DNA from: Diorhabda sublineata
Taxonomy: Eukaryota; Arthropoda; Insecta; Coleoptera; Chrysomelidae
DNA length: 64,000 nucleotides
Assembly: GCF_026230105.1 (NCBI RefSeq)
Contig: NC_079474.1
Location: 30,890,294 to 30,954,293, forward strand
Direction of reading: 5' to 3'
A program made the position numbers and the translations under genes. Positions 1 to 10,198 of this stretch are shown here, one piece after another. Below the pieces are notes generated by a model that was given only the letters and a program-made list of their open reading frames with translations, did not search any database and had not been told where the DNA came from. The first letter of the stretch is position 1, and each line of letters starts with the position of its first letter.

Positions 1-554
1 TCATACCTCTATTAATTTATACGACTTAGGTCTTTATACTTTTAATAATCTAATAACCCGCATAACAAAGCAAAAAGCAGAACAACAAACTCATTTGACT
101 TTTAAAAATGTAACTCAATAGTTAAAAAAATCATGATAAATGCGATTCTAAAGTTGAGGTTTTTGAAACAAGAAAAACTCCATTAAGAATCCGCCAAATT
201 TTACATTCATTATTTAATTGATTCGGAGCGCTATTAAGATGAAATTTCCAGATTTTTTTACCTTAATATCATTAATTTTTCTTCAGAGAATTGTTATATG
301 AAATAATGTGAAAAGGTTAAAGCTAAAGGGGAAATGTTATTAATATCTAGGTTCGTACTCAATTTTGTCGATCAAATCAATAAATAATTCTAGTTATTTG
401 TTTTCCGTATCAACAAGCACGGAGACTCAGATCCTGGACTGTTGGCTGTCTGCTCTATCAGGGCTAAAAAATATTAAGAGAGAACACAATCTCAATTTTT
501 TAAAGTTTCATAATTAGTTGCATATTTCACTATATTGTTTTTAAGATGTAAAAA

Positions 555-737
555 ATCTACAAGCAAGCTTACGATAAGACAGAGAACATAGAGTTGTATG
601 AGGTTTTAAAATTTTTAGATGTCCCAAGAAAAATAATAAGAATATTGGAACCGACGCTGGATAGAACTGAGATCAAAGTATTGTTCGAAGAAAGACCATC
701 AAGGAAAGGAACGCGCAAATATAGAAATAAGCTTTGA
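555..737 (+). pseudogene. LINE reverse transcriptase fragment (fingers/palm)
   Basis: The + strand frame reads an RT-like block: an AYDK motif resembling the AYDS start of RT palm motif A, then a helix ending in VPRKIIRILEPTLDRTEIKV, which matches the usual 'GIP.KLI..I...L..T..KV' pattern of non-LTR retrotransposon RTs. The frame ends at a TGA at 735-737, before the expected GLRQGD motif. It lies about 350 bp upstream of a second piece of the same kind of protein in the same orientation (1090-1560), so both are probably one decayed LINE with its middle lost or unreadable. The clade (Jockey or RTE-like) cannot be settled. It is broken and not functional. Confidence 0.6.
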
Positions 738-1089
738 TCTGCCGTCGGAAGCATCAAATTTTAGCATATGCAGAGATATTCTGTTACTATCCAGATCCTT
801 GGGGATATAAGAGATAGTTTGAAGAAGAGTGGAAAATTAAGTAAGATTCGGCCTTAGGGTAAATGACTAAAAGACTAAATATATGAAAATTCAGAAGCAA
901 AAGAAAAATCGGGGGAAAAATAAACCTCAATCTACTTCAATGCATCTAAGTCGACAATATCTGACAAAAGTATACGCCAATACACCCAAATATATAAAAA
1001 TTTATGTGATTCGACTTCAATCGGCGTCAATACACATAAGAAATTATCAATCAACATAAAGTTACAATTGAAATCATTTTGAAAAAGTT

Positions 1090-1560
1090 AAGTCAGTCGA
1101 CTATCTAAGAGGGCTGATAACAAATATGGATGGCGAGTAAAGAAAATATTGGAAAATTAGTTAGCAAAGGATTGTAGAGATAAAGATACGATTGTACAAA
1201 GGAAAAGTACAGTATGACCGTGAATCCTCTAGACTAACCCAGAAGAGTTCTGAAAAGATACAATTGTAGGACAGGAAATTACTTCGAAAAATGATGATTG
1301 GGGCTGAGTCATGGAAAAGAACAACAAGTTGATCTGAAAGAAATATATAACTAGCCTAATAACACACTAGTAGTCCGAACTCACAAAATGAATGCAAACA
1401 GAAGTGCCAAGAAAGTACAAATGAAGGGAGAGGAAATCAGAAGAATGGGCAGGCTGAGAAAGAGAAGATTTGCGACAAGTGGGAATATCTGAGTGGAGAG
1501 ATAGACCAGAGGACAGAAACGGATGAAGATGTATGATGAAAAGAGTAGAAATATATATTT
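1090..1560 (+). pseudogene. LINE reverse transcriptase C-terminal relic
   Basis: A VDYLRGLITNMDGE block corresponds to the 'F.YLG..IT.DG' thumb motif seen downstream of the RT active site in many insect LINEs. Further on, an arginine-rich GRLRKRRFA stretch (about 1449-1475) resembles the 'GRPRKRW' tail motif that precedes the end of these proteins. Several in-frame stops and frame changes separate the two. Orientation and order agree with the RT block at 555-737. The motif is also shared with the better preserved LINE at 4756-5953 and the relic at 19713-20325, but the sequences are too diverged to say they are the same family. Confidence 0.5.
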
Positions 1561-2220
1561 TATTGTGAAAATTTATCTATGGTCCTTGAAGATTTGAAGT
1601 GTATGATGTGTAATAAACCCTGAAAAAAGATCATGGTTACCTGAAGAAAGTTACACGCAGCTCTGTATACAAACAAACAGTATAAGGGGTTGCATACATT
1701 ATAGGGAATTACGTTTTATTTCATTCGATTGCCTGCAATATCGATAAAGATTATAGAGCATCCTAATCCTTTGATTTGATAAATCTTGAATTAGTTGATG
1801 TGAATTGTGTTTTTTAAAGTGAAAGTGTCATTAACGAAAATTGCTAAAAATATAATGCAGTGGATTAGTTCGTAGTTTATAGGTTATAATTTATAATATT
1901 TTTTATAGAATAAATTGAAGTTAGTGAACCTTTAAAGTTTATAACCAAAAAGAATTCGGAATCATACATGCCATCATATACCAACAATTTATGTACAAAT
2001 TAAAGTCATTGATTCTTTTAATACTACGTGAAATGAAAATCATTACCAGTTATAGGTTATGTAGAAAATATTATTACTCGTTATGAGAAAATAAATCATA
2101 TTTATTTTATCAAATTTTTTTATTATTAAATAAAAACATATTTTTTACTAGTAACTTAATGTACTGTATTTAATTTTTAATTGCTTCAGACTTAAATTGG
2201 TATTTCTGTAACCGTTAATG
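1561..2220. other. No gene recognised
   Basis: AT-rich sequence without an open frame or motif I can name. It may include the decayed 3' end of the preceding LINE. Confidence 0.5.
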
Positions 2221-2244
2221 ATATCCATAGTGAACACACTGTTT

Positions 2245-2385
2245 ATTTACTACACCAACACTCACAATTACACCAAACAGTTCACCTTCAGTCTCTGAAG
2301 ACGACAACTTGGTTATCGAAACGCGCGTCAGACAGTCTAATTGTGATTGTTACTGTAGTGGTAGTATTCACAGTGAGTTCAGTAT
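2245..2385 (+). repeat. Imperfect hairpin repeat with a conserved GGTTATCGAAACG core
   Basis: The core reads CTGAAGACGACAACTTGG followed by TTATCGAAACG. Inside it, CGACAAC and GTTATCG can pair around a TTG loop. The flanks form a second, outer imperfect inverted repeat: a 'ctacaccaacactcacaatta' type arm on the left at about 2250 and its diverged complement 'taattgtgattgttactgtag' on the right at about 2338. A diverged copy of the core lies on the other strand at about 60605-60645. I believe this core recurs in insect transposable elements, but I cannot name the family. It is a structured repeat, not a gene. Confidence 0.55.
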
Positions 2386-3300
2386 GTTTCAGACCTCCCA
2401 TCTTGATAAATGTGATAAATTAACATGATGATTATAAGAAATTTTTTTTCTTTTGTGATGCTGATTTCACTTTTCTATTAGAAAAAACTATTTATGGAAA
2501 ATCTCCTTCAGTTTCTAACTTCTGGGACACTTTCTTATGTGTGTGTAGCTAAATCATGATGATTTTGATCTCTTCTGATTAGTTTTTAAAAAATTTTCGA
2601 TTGTTTTAGGAACTAATTTTAAATCACAAGAGAACTAAAATAATAAAAAATTAGCTAAAAATGAATAATAACTCTTAGAACAAATCATTAAATATAATAC
2701 CAAAGAAAAAGTTGATAAATGGAGAGAACTTTTGATTTGATTCAAGTGGTTATACTCAAATGAAAGTCTCTTTATTATGACAACGATAATTGCAACTTTT
2801 AAGAAAGCTCACAAGGGGATAGAGCAGATTTCCTTCATCCGCTTGTCTGGTGAAACGGTTTTAAAAGTCTATTCAATCTACTTACTAGTGAAAATCCGTT
2901 ACCTGTTGAGGCATCAGTTTTCAGTTACCTATTTCAATACAAGAATCCTCGATAACAGTGCCTGTCTGTAGCTTCTCTTGGTGATTAAAAAAAACTTCAG
3001 GAAAATACATAACAAACATTAATTAAAAGTTTTATCAATGAAGTTGAGAAAAGTCTTCTCAAATTTTCATGTTTCCTAAGAGTTTTATCAAATATTTATT
3101 ACCAACAAGAGCCATTGTTCCACGAATAATGAAGTACACAGGGGTCAAAATATTTCGTTTATACCATTATTGAAGATTTAATGAAACTTTCCATCAATTT
3201 ATTCGATACTCATTTTCGATATTGATTTATTTTCCATGAGGATAATTAATCTTAAGAATTTTTGAATTGCTTTGATTTTTACTATAATTATATTTGAATA
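2386..3300. other. No gene recognised
   Basis: AT-rich sequence. Short open frames such as that at 2777-2971 show no recognisable domain and have the amino-acid make-up expected of chance frames. Confidence 0.5.
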
Positions 3301-3479
3301 GTAAATATTCTACAGAGGGTGTCTCATAAGTAATTATGGTTTTCGTATGTGATTATTTCTACGCCTCAATTTAAACATATCGTAACTTGTTTAAACTAGT
3401 CTCTCCAATTCTATGCCATACTTTGTTTTAAGCATTTTTGTTTATTAACGACGCAGTACGTTTGTTTTTAGCGAATAAT

Positions 3480-4217
3480 ATGGAGTGAGATAAAAATTAA
3501 ATTCATGTATTGTTAAGACTTTGTTGGTAACAAAAGTTTGAAGCAGCAATGGTAGCAATGGAAATATGTCAAATTTAAGAGAAAACACGTTGGTTTAATC
3601 GTTTTGGAAGTGGAGATTTGACGCTTGAAGATAACTCAAGATGAAGTCATCTACCTTCATTGGATATTAAAATTACAGGGAGAGTAGTGGAAAACCATCC
3701 TAGTACTAGCATTTGCCGATTATGGGACTCCCTTGGGGGACCTTCCAAAGTACCAAACATCGCTATTTAAAACAATTAGGTAAGATCTATCAGATAGATA
3801 TCGAATAATGCCTCATGTATGTTTGCCAGTCGAAAAATGACCGCATTGTTATTTGAGATGAAAAAAAAATCTATCTAAATAATCCCAACGTGGAAAGTGA
3901 GTAGGTAGATAAAGGACAATTACCAGAAATCGTGATAAAGAGAGGTCAACAAAAGACTTGTAGTGTGTCCCAGGGAAATGTACTTCGAAATCACTCCAGT
4001 CCAAATATCAATGCCATGATATTTAGTGGACAACTGGTTCGAATGTATGTTCAAAGATATTGATGGTATCGAACGCCTACCACATTCAGCAATTAGTTCG
4101 AACGTGAACCGCCAGATTACTATTTATTCAGATCTATGATGGCTTTATTCTTACGTGAGAAAAATATAGAAAACGCAGGTATCAAACTATAAAACACGAT
4201 GGACTATACTTCGAATA
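3480..4217 (+). pseudogene. mariner-like transposase relic
   Basis: Conceptual translation in shifting frames gives the typical N-terminal half of a mariner transposase: a TRWFNRFGSGDLTLED block (about 3580-3640), which matches the conserved 'WF.RF.SGDF.LED' motif before the second helix-turn-helix, then a segment with 'VVENHPSTSICRL', the usual 'V..NP..S.REL' HTH pattern. The C-terminal end is visible near 4200 as HDGLYFEY followed by a stop, matching the 'GDYF(E/D)' end of the family. The catalytic core between is badly scrambled with many stops. The full-length family protein has about 340 residues, so the span is about right. No clear terminal inverted repeats were found. Confidence 0.6.
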
Positions 4218-4755
4218 TTGAGGCATTCTTTTTGTTTGATTATTTAATATACAAAGTGAACATTGGAAACTTTTTTATCATATTAATAACGCAGTAGTGA
4301 ATCTTTAGGTTATATATATATTAATTCAGCATCTATAAAATTGTTTTATTTCTGTTCATTTCATGTGTGTTTATAATACAGGAACAGCGAATGTAATCCA
4401 TGTTTGTCATTCAAATTGCCGTTATTGTTTTTTGAAATATTTTTCATGAATATCAATGAACTTTGCACATCAAAAAGTTTTGAATACGTTCAAGCTATGA
4501 TAGAAACATTATATTTTAGAGACTTTACAGTTTCACAAATAAAATTGAATATAGAGATTCACTTTATAGCTTTTTCATTTTGCTACTTATTTATTCTACT
4601 GTTTCATGATACAATTTACTCCGAATTGATTGTAATGTAGTCATATTATTAAATTGATCAGCAATCGAATATTTTGATCGTATCAAGATACATTCCAATC
4701 ATATTCGTTGTAGAAAATTCACATTTGAATACCATTAATACTAACTAGGGAATTT

Positions 4756-5953
4756 TATGGTATAGAAAGTATGTTGGAGAAACGTGGAGTGTTTAGAAAC
4801 ATACAAGAAAAAGAGCAGATGTCAAACGCAGTCATTTATCCAGTACATAAGAAGAAGGATGTGACAGACTTGTTGGATGTCTTATACAAAGTCCTAGTTA
4901 GACTAGAAAGAAATAGATTAGGCAAATATTTGCCTGAACAAGTGTGTGAGTACCAAAGAGGTTTCAGAAAGAAGAAGCGATCAAATTTTCATTCTGAAGG
5001 CAATCCAGCTATGACCAAAGATTAAACCTGATGGTCTCTGTGTGGGCGTTAGCTAGCAACACTCGGAGTATCTAAGAGAATACTGAATTTGGTAAATATG
5101 AAACAAATAATCAAGTAGTTGTCGGAGGAAGTCTATCAGAAAATTTTGAAACAAAAAGAGGTTTGAAACAGTGCTCTTCAACCTTCCACTATGAATGATC
5201 CTGAGAAATAGTGGCATTCGATTCCATGGTAGAATTTAAAACAACAAAACACAAATCTTTGCCTACGCAGATTATGTGGTACTTATAAGTAGAACGAAAA
5301 AAGATCTAGAGAAAATATTTCTACCTTTTGAAAAAAAAGCAAAAGAATATGGAGAACAAAAGACAAGATATATACAGATGGGAAGAGACTTCAATAATTT
5401 CCGATTAAATATGACGACAAGCAAAAATTTGATGATTCAGGAATTTGAGTATCTGGGAGTTACAATGACAAACGAAGGTTAGATTGGGCTATGTGGAACC
5501 AGGAAAATCGACAAAAGGTTAGCGAAACGGAAAAATACGTCTAGAGCTTTGGGAGTACCAATAAAATCGAAAGATATTTCAAGAGCCGTCAAATTACACA
5601 TTGACATAACAGTTTATAGCTAAGGGTGTGTTGGACCAAGAACAAAAAAAAAAGAAAACAAAGCTGGGAGAGAAAGGTATTGGGAAGAAATTCAGGAGGA
5701 GAGTGGGAGCAGAGCTAAAAAACTCAGTTAGATGGGGCATATAGCCAAAATAGACGAATATTGTTGGATGAAAAGATCCTTGTTACGGAAAGGAAACAAG
5801 AGCATCCACGGCAAAAATGGATAGAATCATGTAAAGAGAATATAGGAAGAATAGAAATAGAGAACTGGCGTGGAACAGCCATGAACAAAAATGAATGAAG
5901 GAAATCAGTTGAGTGATTTCAAGCTTGTTGAGTTCTTTGGTATAAATATATAG
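4756..5953 (+). pseudogene. LINE reverse transcriptase, C-terminal two thirds, decayed
   Basis: This is the best preserved LINE in the window. In order: a QMSNAVIYPVHKKKDVTDL block (the 'W..A.I.PI.KKGD' entry motif), YKVLVRLERNRL and EYQRGFRKKKRS (motifs before the palm), the active-site region FAYADYVVLISRT at about 5258-5290, an EFEYLGVTMTNEG thumb block at about 5440-5480, and a tail with MGHIAKIDE and GKNG..HVKR ending near 5953. The active-site YADD motif reads YADY here (second Asp codon at 5273-5275), so the enzyme would be dead even without the frameshifts. The 5' endonuclease half was not found. Order and motifs fit a non-LTR retrotransposon; the clade is not certain. Confidence 0.75.
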
Positions 5954-5959
5954 ATAGCT

Positions 5960-6480
5960 GATTACAGCTACAGCTACATGTCTCAAATAATGTAAGTCAT
6001 AGATTAGTGCAAGTCCTTGATATCGCCTTTGTCTACCAAAAATATTTTTTGGAAACTTCATGAATTAGAACTTGTGAGGAAAGACTTTACTATATAAATA
6101 CGAGACGATTGGACGATTGAAGAGTGAGTCAGTTAAATAGAAGTTTCAAGTGTTTCAAAATCTAATCAGTGTATATAATCTATAAATAGTCTGTTTAATA
6201 TATAAATTAATGAGGTGAGTTCAAATCGTTCTCACTCATTAGGATAAACAATGGATAGATAAAGTCATTGGTGTCATGCGAGGAAGATTATAAATAATTA
6301 CATTAAAATGTCTTGAGGTATTGAGTGACTTAAGACTGATGGAACTAAGAGCAGAATTGGAAAATTACCTTTTGAAAATGTGAATTAGGTGAAGAAAGCA
6401 CTGGATACAGAAACGTTTTTATTCAAAGACAGCTTCATCCACCTCGTCATTTCATGCTAATATACTTTAATATAAGAAAG
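5960..6480. other. Possible LTR-like or LINE 3' flank; no gene recognised
   Basis: A TATA-like string (tatataaatacgag) at about 6091 is followed by roughly 100 bp of short AGT-rich words and aataaatt-like strings. This resembles the U3/R part of an insect LTR, but no matching second LTR, primer site or target duplication is visible. Confidence 0.2.
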
Positions 6481-6580
6481 ATACAGGGTTATTCACGAGA
6501 ACCGGATGTTTTTGAAGTGGGTTGTACACGGGCGCTCTAACGTGTCCTTTATTTATAGCATTTACATTTCATTCATTGAG

Positions 6581-7155
6581 ATGGAGCCGTGGACGCTAGA
6601 CCAACGCTTCTTCACTGCTGTTCAGCGAGATTTCCGCCGTCAGTTTAATATCCATCGTACTGCAAGTGTCCCTTCTCGTAACACAATATTGCGATGGGTA
6701 AACAACAACAACAACAAGAACAAGTGGTTCAATATTGAAGAAAAAACCACCTGATCCCCAAAGAACTGCTAGCACTTCGGAGAACATTGAATGAGTAATG
6801 GAAGCCTTTGTCAAAAGCCCACGCCGCCAAGTACGGTAAGATGAATTCTGCATACAGATTTCCGTCCTTACAAGATAGCCGTCGTGCATCAGTTGAAACA
6901 GCAAGATTCCCAGCGGCGATTACAATTTTATCGACAAATGCTTAGCATTTTTGCAGAAAATGAAAATTTGATTTTGTTAATGAGTGACAAAGCCCATTTT
7001 GATCTGATGTACTTTGGAGGATCTAAAGATCGCAAATCATCGAAATGTCATTCAGATTGATGTAGACATGCTGCAAAGAATTGAAGCCAGTTTCCGTCAA
7101 AGGCTGCAATAATGTATTGCCCAAAATGGACATCAATTGCCGGACACATTATAAT
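6581..7155 (+). pseudogene. Tc1/mariner-related transposase relic with DUF4817-type HTH
   Basis: An ATG at 6581 opens MEPWTLDQRFF, followed by VQRDFRRQFNIHR and SVPSRNTILRWVNN. This is the characteristic N-terminal helix-turn-helix of a large insect transposase family, annotated in databases as DUF4817 or 'transposable element Tc3 transposase-like'. An (AAC)n expansion has turned the next residues into NNNNNKNK, and the frame ends at 6752. Later pieces can be followed in other frames: a SPRRQVR block, an SDKAHF-like block near the first catalytic Asp (about 6985), and the family C-terminus EASFRQRLQ(stop)CIAQNGHQLPDTL near 7090-7150. The middle of the catalytic domain is largely lost. Non-functional. 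Confidence 0.75.
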
Positions 7156-7159
7156 AATA

Positions 7160-8119
7160 TATTTTTTTATTTATTCCTATTTATTCACCTTTTCAAAAAT
7201 TCCTCTTTCTATTTACATATACTCATTGCCAGTTTTGAATCGTGATAAATGAAATTGTTTATACAACAACAAAAAAATACATATGCAGAATTTCTAATGC
7301 TTCCAGTTAGGGATACCGAAATTCAACCCTACAGCAAATTAGATTAAGTTAACTTTGTACCTCCAATTCTGTCCGGTATTGTACTGTATTTTCGTCACCG
7401 GCGGCAGTATTTAATGCCTCTTCGATGTTTGGGTTTCATTGTTACGATAAAGAGCAATTCAGCTCGTACAAAATTAACATTTTGTTTAACATACACTAGA
7501 AACAGTGGTACGACAAAGCGGGAGTCAGTAGCGGTTCGTGATTAAAAATTTAAATGTCGTGTTGAAATGATAGACCACATCATATCTTTGCGGGAGATGT
7601 TCACTTTACTGTTGTTTTTCTTAAAGACAACTGGGAATATTTCAATTTTTTAAAATATTATGAATATTAGATTCAACACTTTCATTAATCTAACTATCTT
7701 AAGATAATGTTTACTAAACTAAAGTACGTTACGAAATTCACTTAATATTGCATTTAGTTCAGCCAAAATCCAAGGAATATGCCACGAATATCGCTTTCAT
7801 TAAGTCCTCGGAGAGGTAAGTCAAATACCCCACACAACTAAATGAAATCAATGATTTTTGAAATTATAATTACTAGAAAAATTTTGATTATGCTTCTTCA
7901 CATTCGACCAATATTCAGAATCTATTCAAATCATAACATCCCATGTAATTATTGAGAAAACGTGTCTTTCCATCTTAAGTGCACTATAACGGCAAACCCT
8001 ATATATGTCTATATTTTATCAATACCAAAATGTTTACAAGGAAAATCATATAATGCATATTTTTGTTACAAATACAAATCCAATCATTTTTTTCTCATAA
8101 ATTTCTTGGGTATATTTTA
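7160..8119. other. No gene recognised
   Basis: AT-rich sequence without identifiable domains. The open frame at 7962-8174 runs into the arm of the inverted repeat starting near 8120 and has no protein-like pattern. Confidence 0.45.
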
Positions 8120-8219
8120 TTGTGTAGCTTTTTTCCCTACTTTCATCAGATTTTTCTATAAAAATATTTGGTAATGGTATACTTTTCGCTTTTAATTCTT
8201 CCATTCTGCACGAAATCAT

Positions 8220-8285
8220 ACACCCTATTATATTTAGTTCAACACCCTATTATATTTAGTTTAACACCCTATTATATTTAGTTCA
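8220..8285 (+). repeat. 22-bp tandem repeat, three copies
   Basis: Three consecutive units begin acaccctattatattta at 8220, 8242 and 8264, with one substitution near the end of the second. The inverted arm at about 12370-12392 holds only one unit, so the expansion to three happened in the left arm after the two copies separated. Confidence 0.9.
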
Positions 8286-8334
8286 ATTCATTCTAAAGAA
8301 CGAGAGCTAGTTTCTACAGTTAAATTATGTCACT

Positions 8335-9140
8335 CTTCTAGACTACCAGTCCGGTCAATTTAGACATTCGAATTCACATAAATTCCCATCAAGCTGAAAA
8401 TCAATGAAATTATTTAAAATACAATTCAAAATAAAATTTGTTCCCCATCATTTCCGTGTATGGAAAAAAATTTATTCAAGGTCAAAGGTCAAAAAATTGA
8501 GTTTTTCACGATTATCAGCAAAACGGTGAGTTTTATAATAAAAATACCTTTGAAAATTTTAGATCATAAAATTATCTACAAAAAACGTATCAATACTTCT
8601 TTTCCTACAATCCGCTGTTTCTGAGATATAATGATTCAAAAATTTTCGGTTTCACCAATATATTTTCAGCAGTAAACTTTTCTTACAACATTGTAGTGAA
8701 CCGAGAGTTGTTGTAAGTATTTGTAAGAAATTTCTGTTTCTGGTGAGAACTGTCATAAGTTCATCAAATAAATAATTATAGTCATTGAATACGACAGTAA
8801 CTCTGAAACATTATAACTTTTACAACTTTTTGAATCGTTATATCTGCAAAACTGTGGCTTACAGGAAAGAAAGTATTGGTACGTTTTTTGTAAATAATTT
8901 TACAGTCTACAATTTCCGTTATTTTTATGATAAAACTTACCGCTTTGCTGATAATGGAGAAAAATACATTTTTTTGACTTTTGACCTAGAATAAAATTTT
9001 TTCTACACACGGAAATGATGGGGAACATTCAAATTTTGTTTTCAAATGTATTTTAAACGATTTCACTGATTTTCAACTTGATAGGAGTTTATGTAGCTCC
9101 ACTCATATTTTTGATCTAATTTGACCGGACTAGTTGTGGG
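8335..9140. mobile_element. Foldback (hairpin) MITE, about 0.8 kb
   Basis: The two halves are inverted copies. The left arm starts near 8349 with agtccggtcaatttagac and the right arm ends near 9128 with the complementary gtctaatttgaccggact type end (it reads gatctaatttgaccggact). Inside, ccccatcatttccgtgt pairs with acacggaaatgatgggg, ggtcaaaggtcaaaaa pairs with ttttgacttttgacct, and gattatcagcaaaacggt pairs with its complement near 8945. Arms are about 335 bp each around a loop of roughly 100-120 bp at 8680-8795. The only open frame (8785-8994) is arm sequence and has no domain. It is inserted in the arm of a larger inverted pair. Confidence 0.8.
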
Positions 9141-9424
9141 TCATCCGGAATCATGGAAAGAGAACACAAAAACCGTTTCCGTATTACAGATACAGATGGA
9201 TTATCCAATTAGTCAACTTCGTTATTTTGCTTCTTAATTTTTTTAGAGCTCTGTACCGCTTAATTACTAGCCGCCTCTGGCAGATATTGAAATGTTTTTT
9301 TATTAAAAAATTCGCATCAATACCATAAACTGGTAATTACCGATTCAGTTTTTTTCAACAGTACAAATTGAATATTAATATTTTGCTTACAAATATTTGT
9401 TGAAGTAGCTTTATGACAAACATC

Positions 9425-10198
9425 CGTCTAATATTTCCTCACCTATCTTTGTTACTTTTTGGGATAATATCCATGCCAAAGAAAAATTATGTTTCTCAAA
9501 GTCATCGTCTTCATTTATAGAGGAAAATAATGGAATGAAAAAATCGTCAAGTTATAAAGTCCATATGAACATATCATTGCACAGTGAAACAATTCCCTTT
9601 TTCCGAAACCTATAAAAGTAGGACTTCGAAATTTATTGTACAACTTTCAAAAGTTTTTGATTGTATTGGTTACATTCCCATCTCGACATCACTTTCAATG
9701 TTATAACAAAAGAATGATATTAAAGTTAGATTCTAAAATTGGAACTTTTATGGGTTTAATTAAAAAATACGTACAATTTATACAATAAACGAGATGGGAG
9801 CTTTAATACAGGTTTTAATAATGAATGGAGATGATGAAATATGAGCCGAAAGAAAAGGAATAAGTAATTAAGTCGGTGTATTCATTATATCAGTTTTTTT
9901 GATAAATAAAAAAATGTTACCATACTTAGAATTTTGATACTAATAAAAAGACAGTCTCGTACTGAACTAATGCGTTTATGACATGAACAACGTTTCAATA
10001 GAAGAATGTCTTTGAGGCTCACGTATATAAGCAAATAAAAATCCAATGCTATCCTCCAAAATTGCTTCTAGAATATTCTCAGACTCAGACAATAAAAAGC
10101 ATCAAATTCATACGCAGCTTAGCTCATTCGATAAACATCACACTAACCAACGCTAATTAAAGACATTTTAGTAACTCGATAAATACAAAAATTTTGTA
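9425..10198. other. No gene recognised
   Basis: AT-rich spacer between the left outer arm and the inner foldback. A short inverted pair (cccatctcg near 9689 and cgagatggg near 9791) is the only structure noticed. Confidence 0.45.

Larger units (their letters stand above)
8120..9424 (+). repeat. Left arm of a large inverted pair, interrupted by a MITE
   Basis: The sequence at 8120-8335 and 9140-9424 is found again in inverted order at 11998-12505. Landmarks shared by both arms include the TTTTTCTATAAAAATATTTGG block, a CACGAAATCA block, the CACCCTATTATATTTAG unit, a TCACTCTTCT block, and the TATCCAATTAGTCAACTTCG block. The left arm is split by about 800 bp (8335-9140) that the right arm lacks, so the right arm serves as an empty-site reference. 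The pair is either a very large decayed foldback element or two copies of one transposon in opposite orientation. Confidence 0.7.

Noticed and set aside
8785..8994. 69-codon open frame as a gene
   Set aside because: It lies in the right arm of the foldback MITE and its sequence mirrors the left arm.
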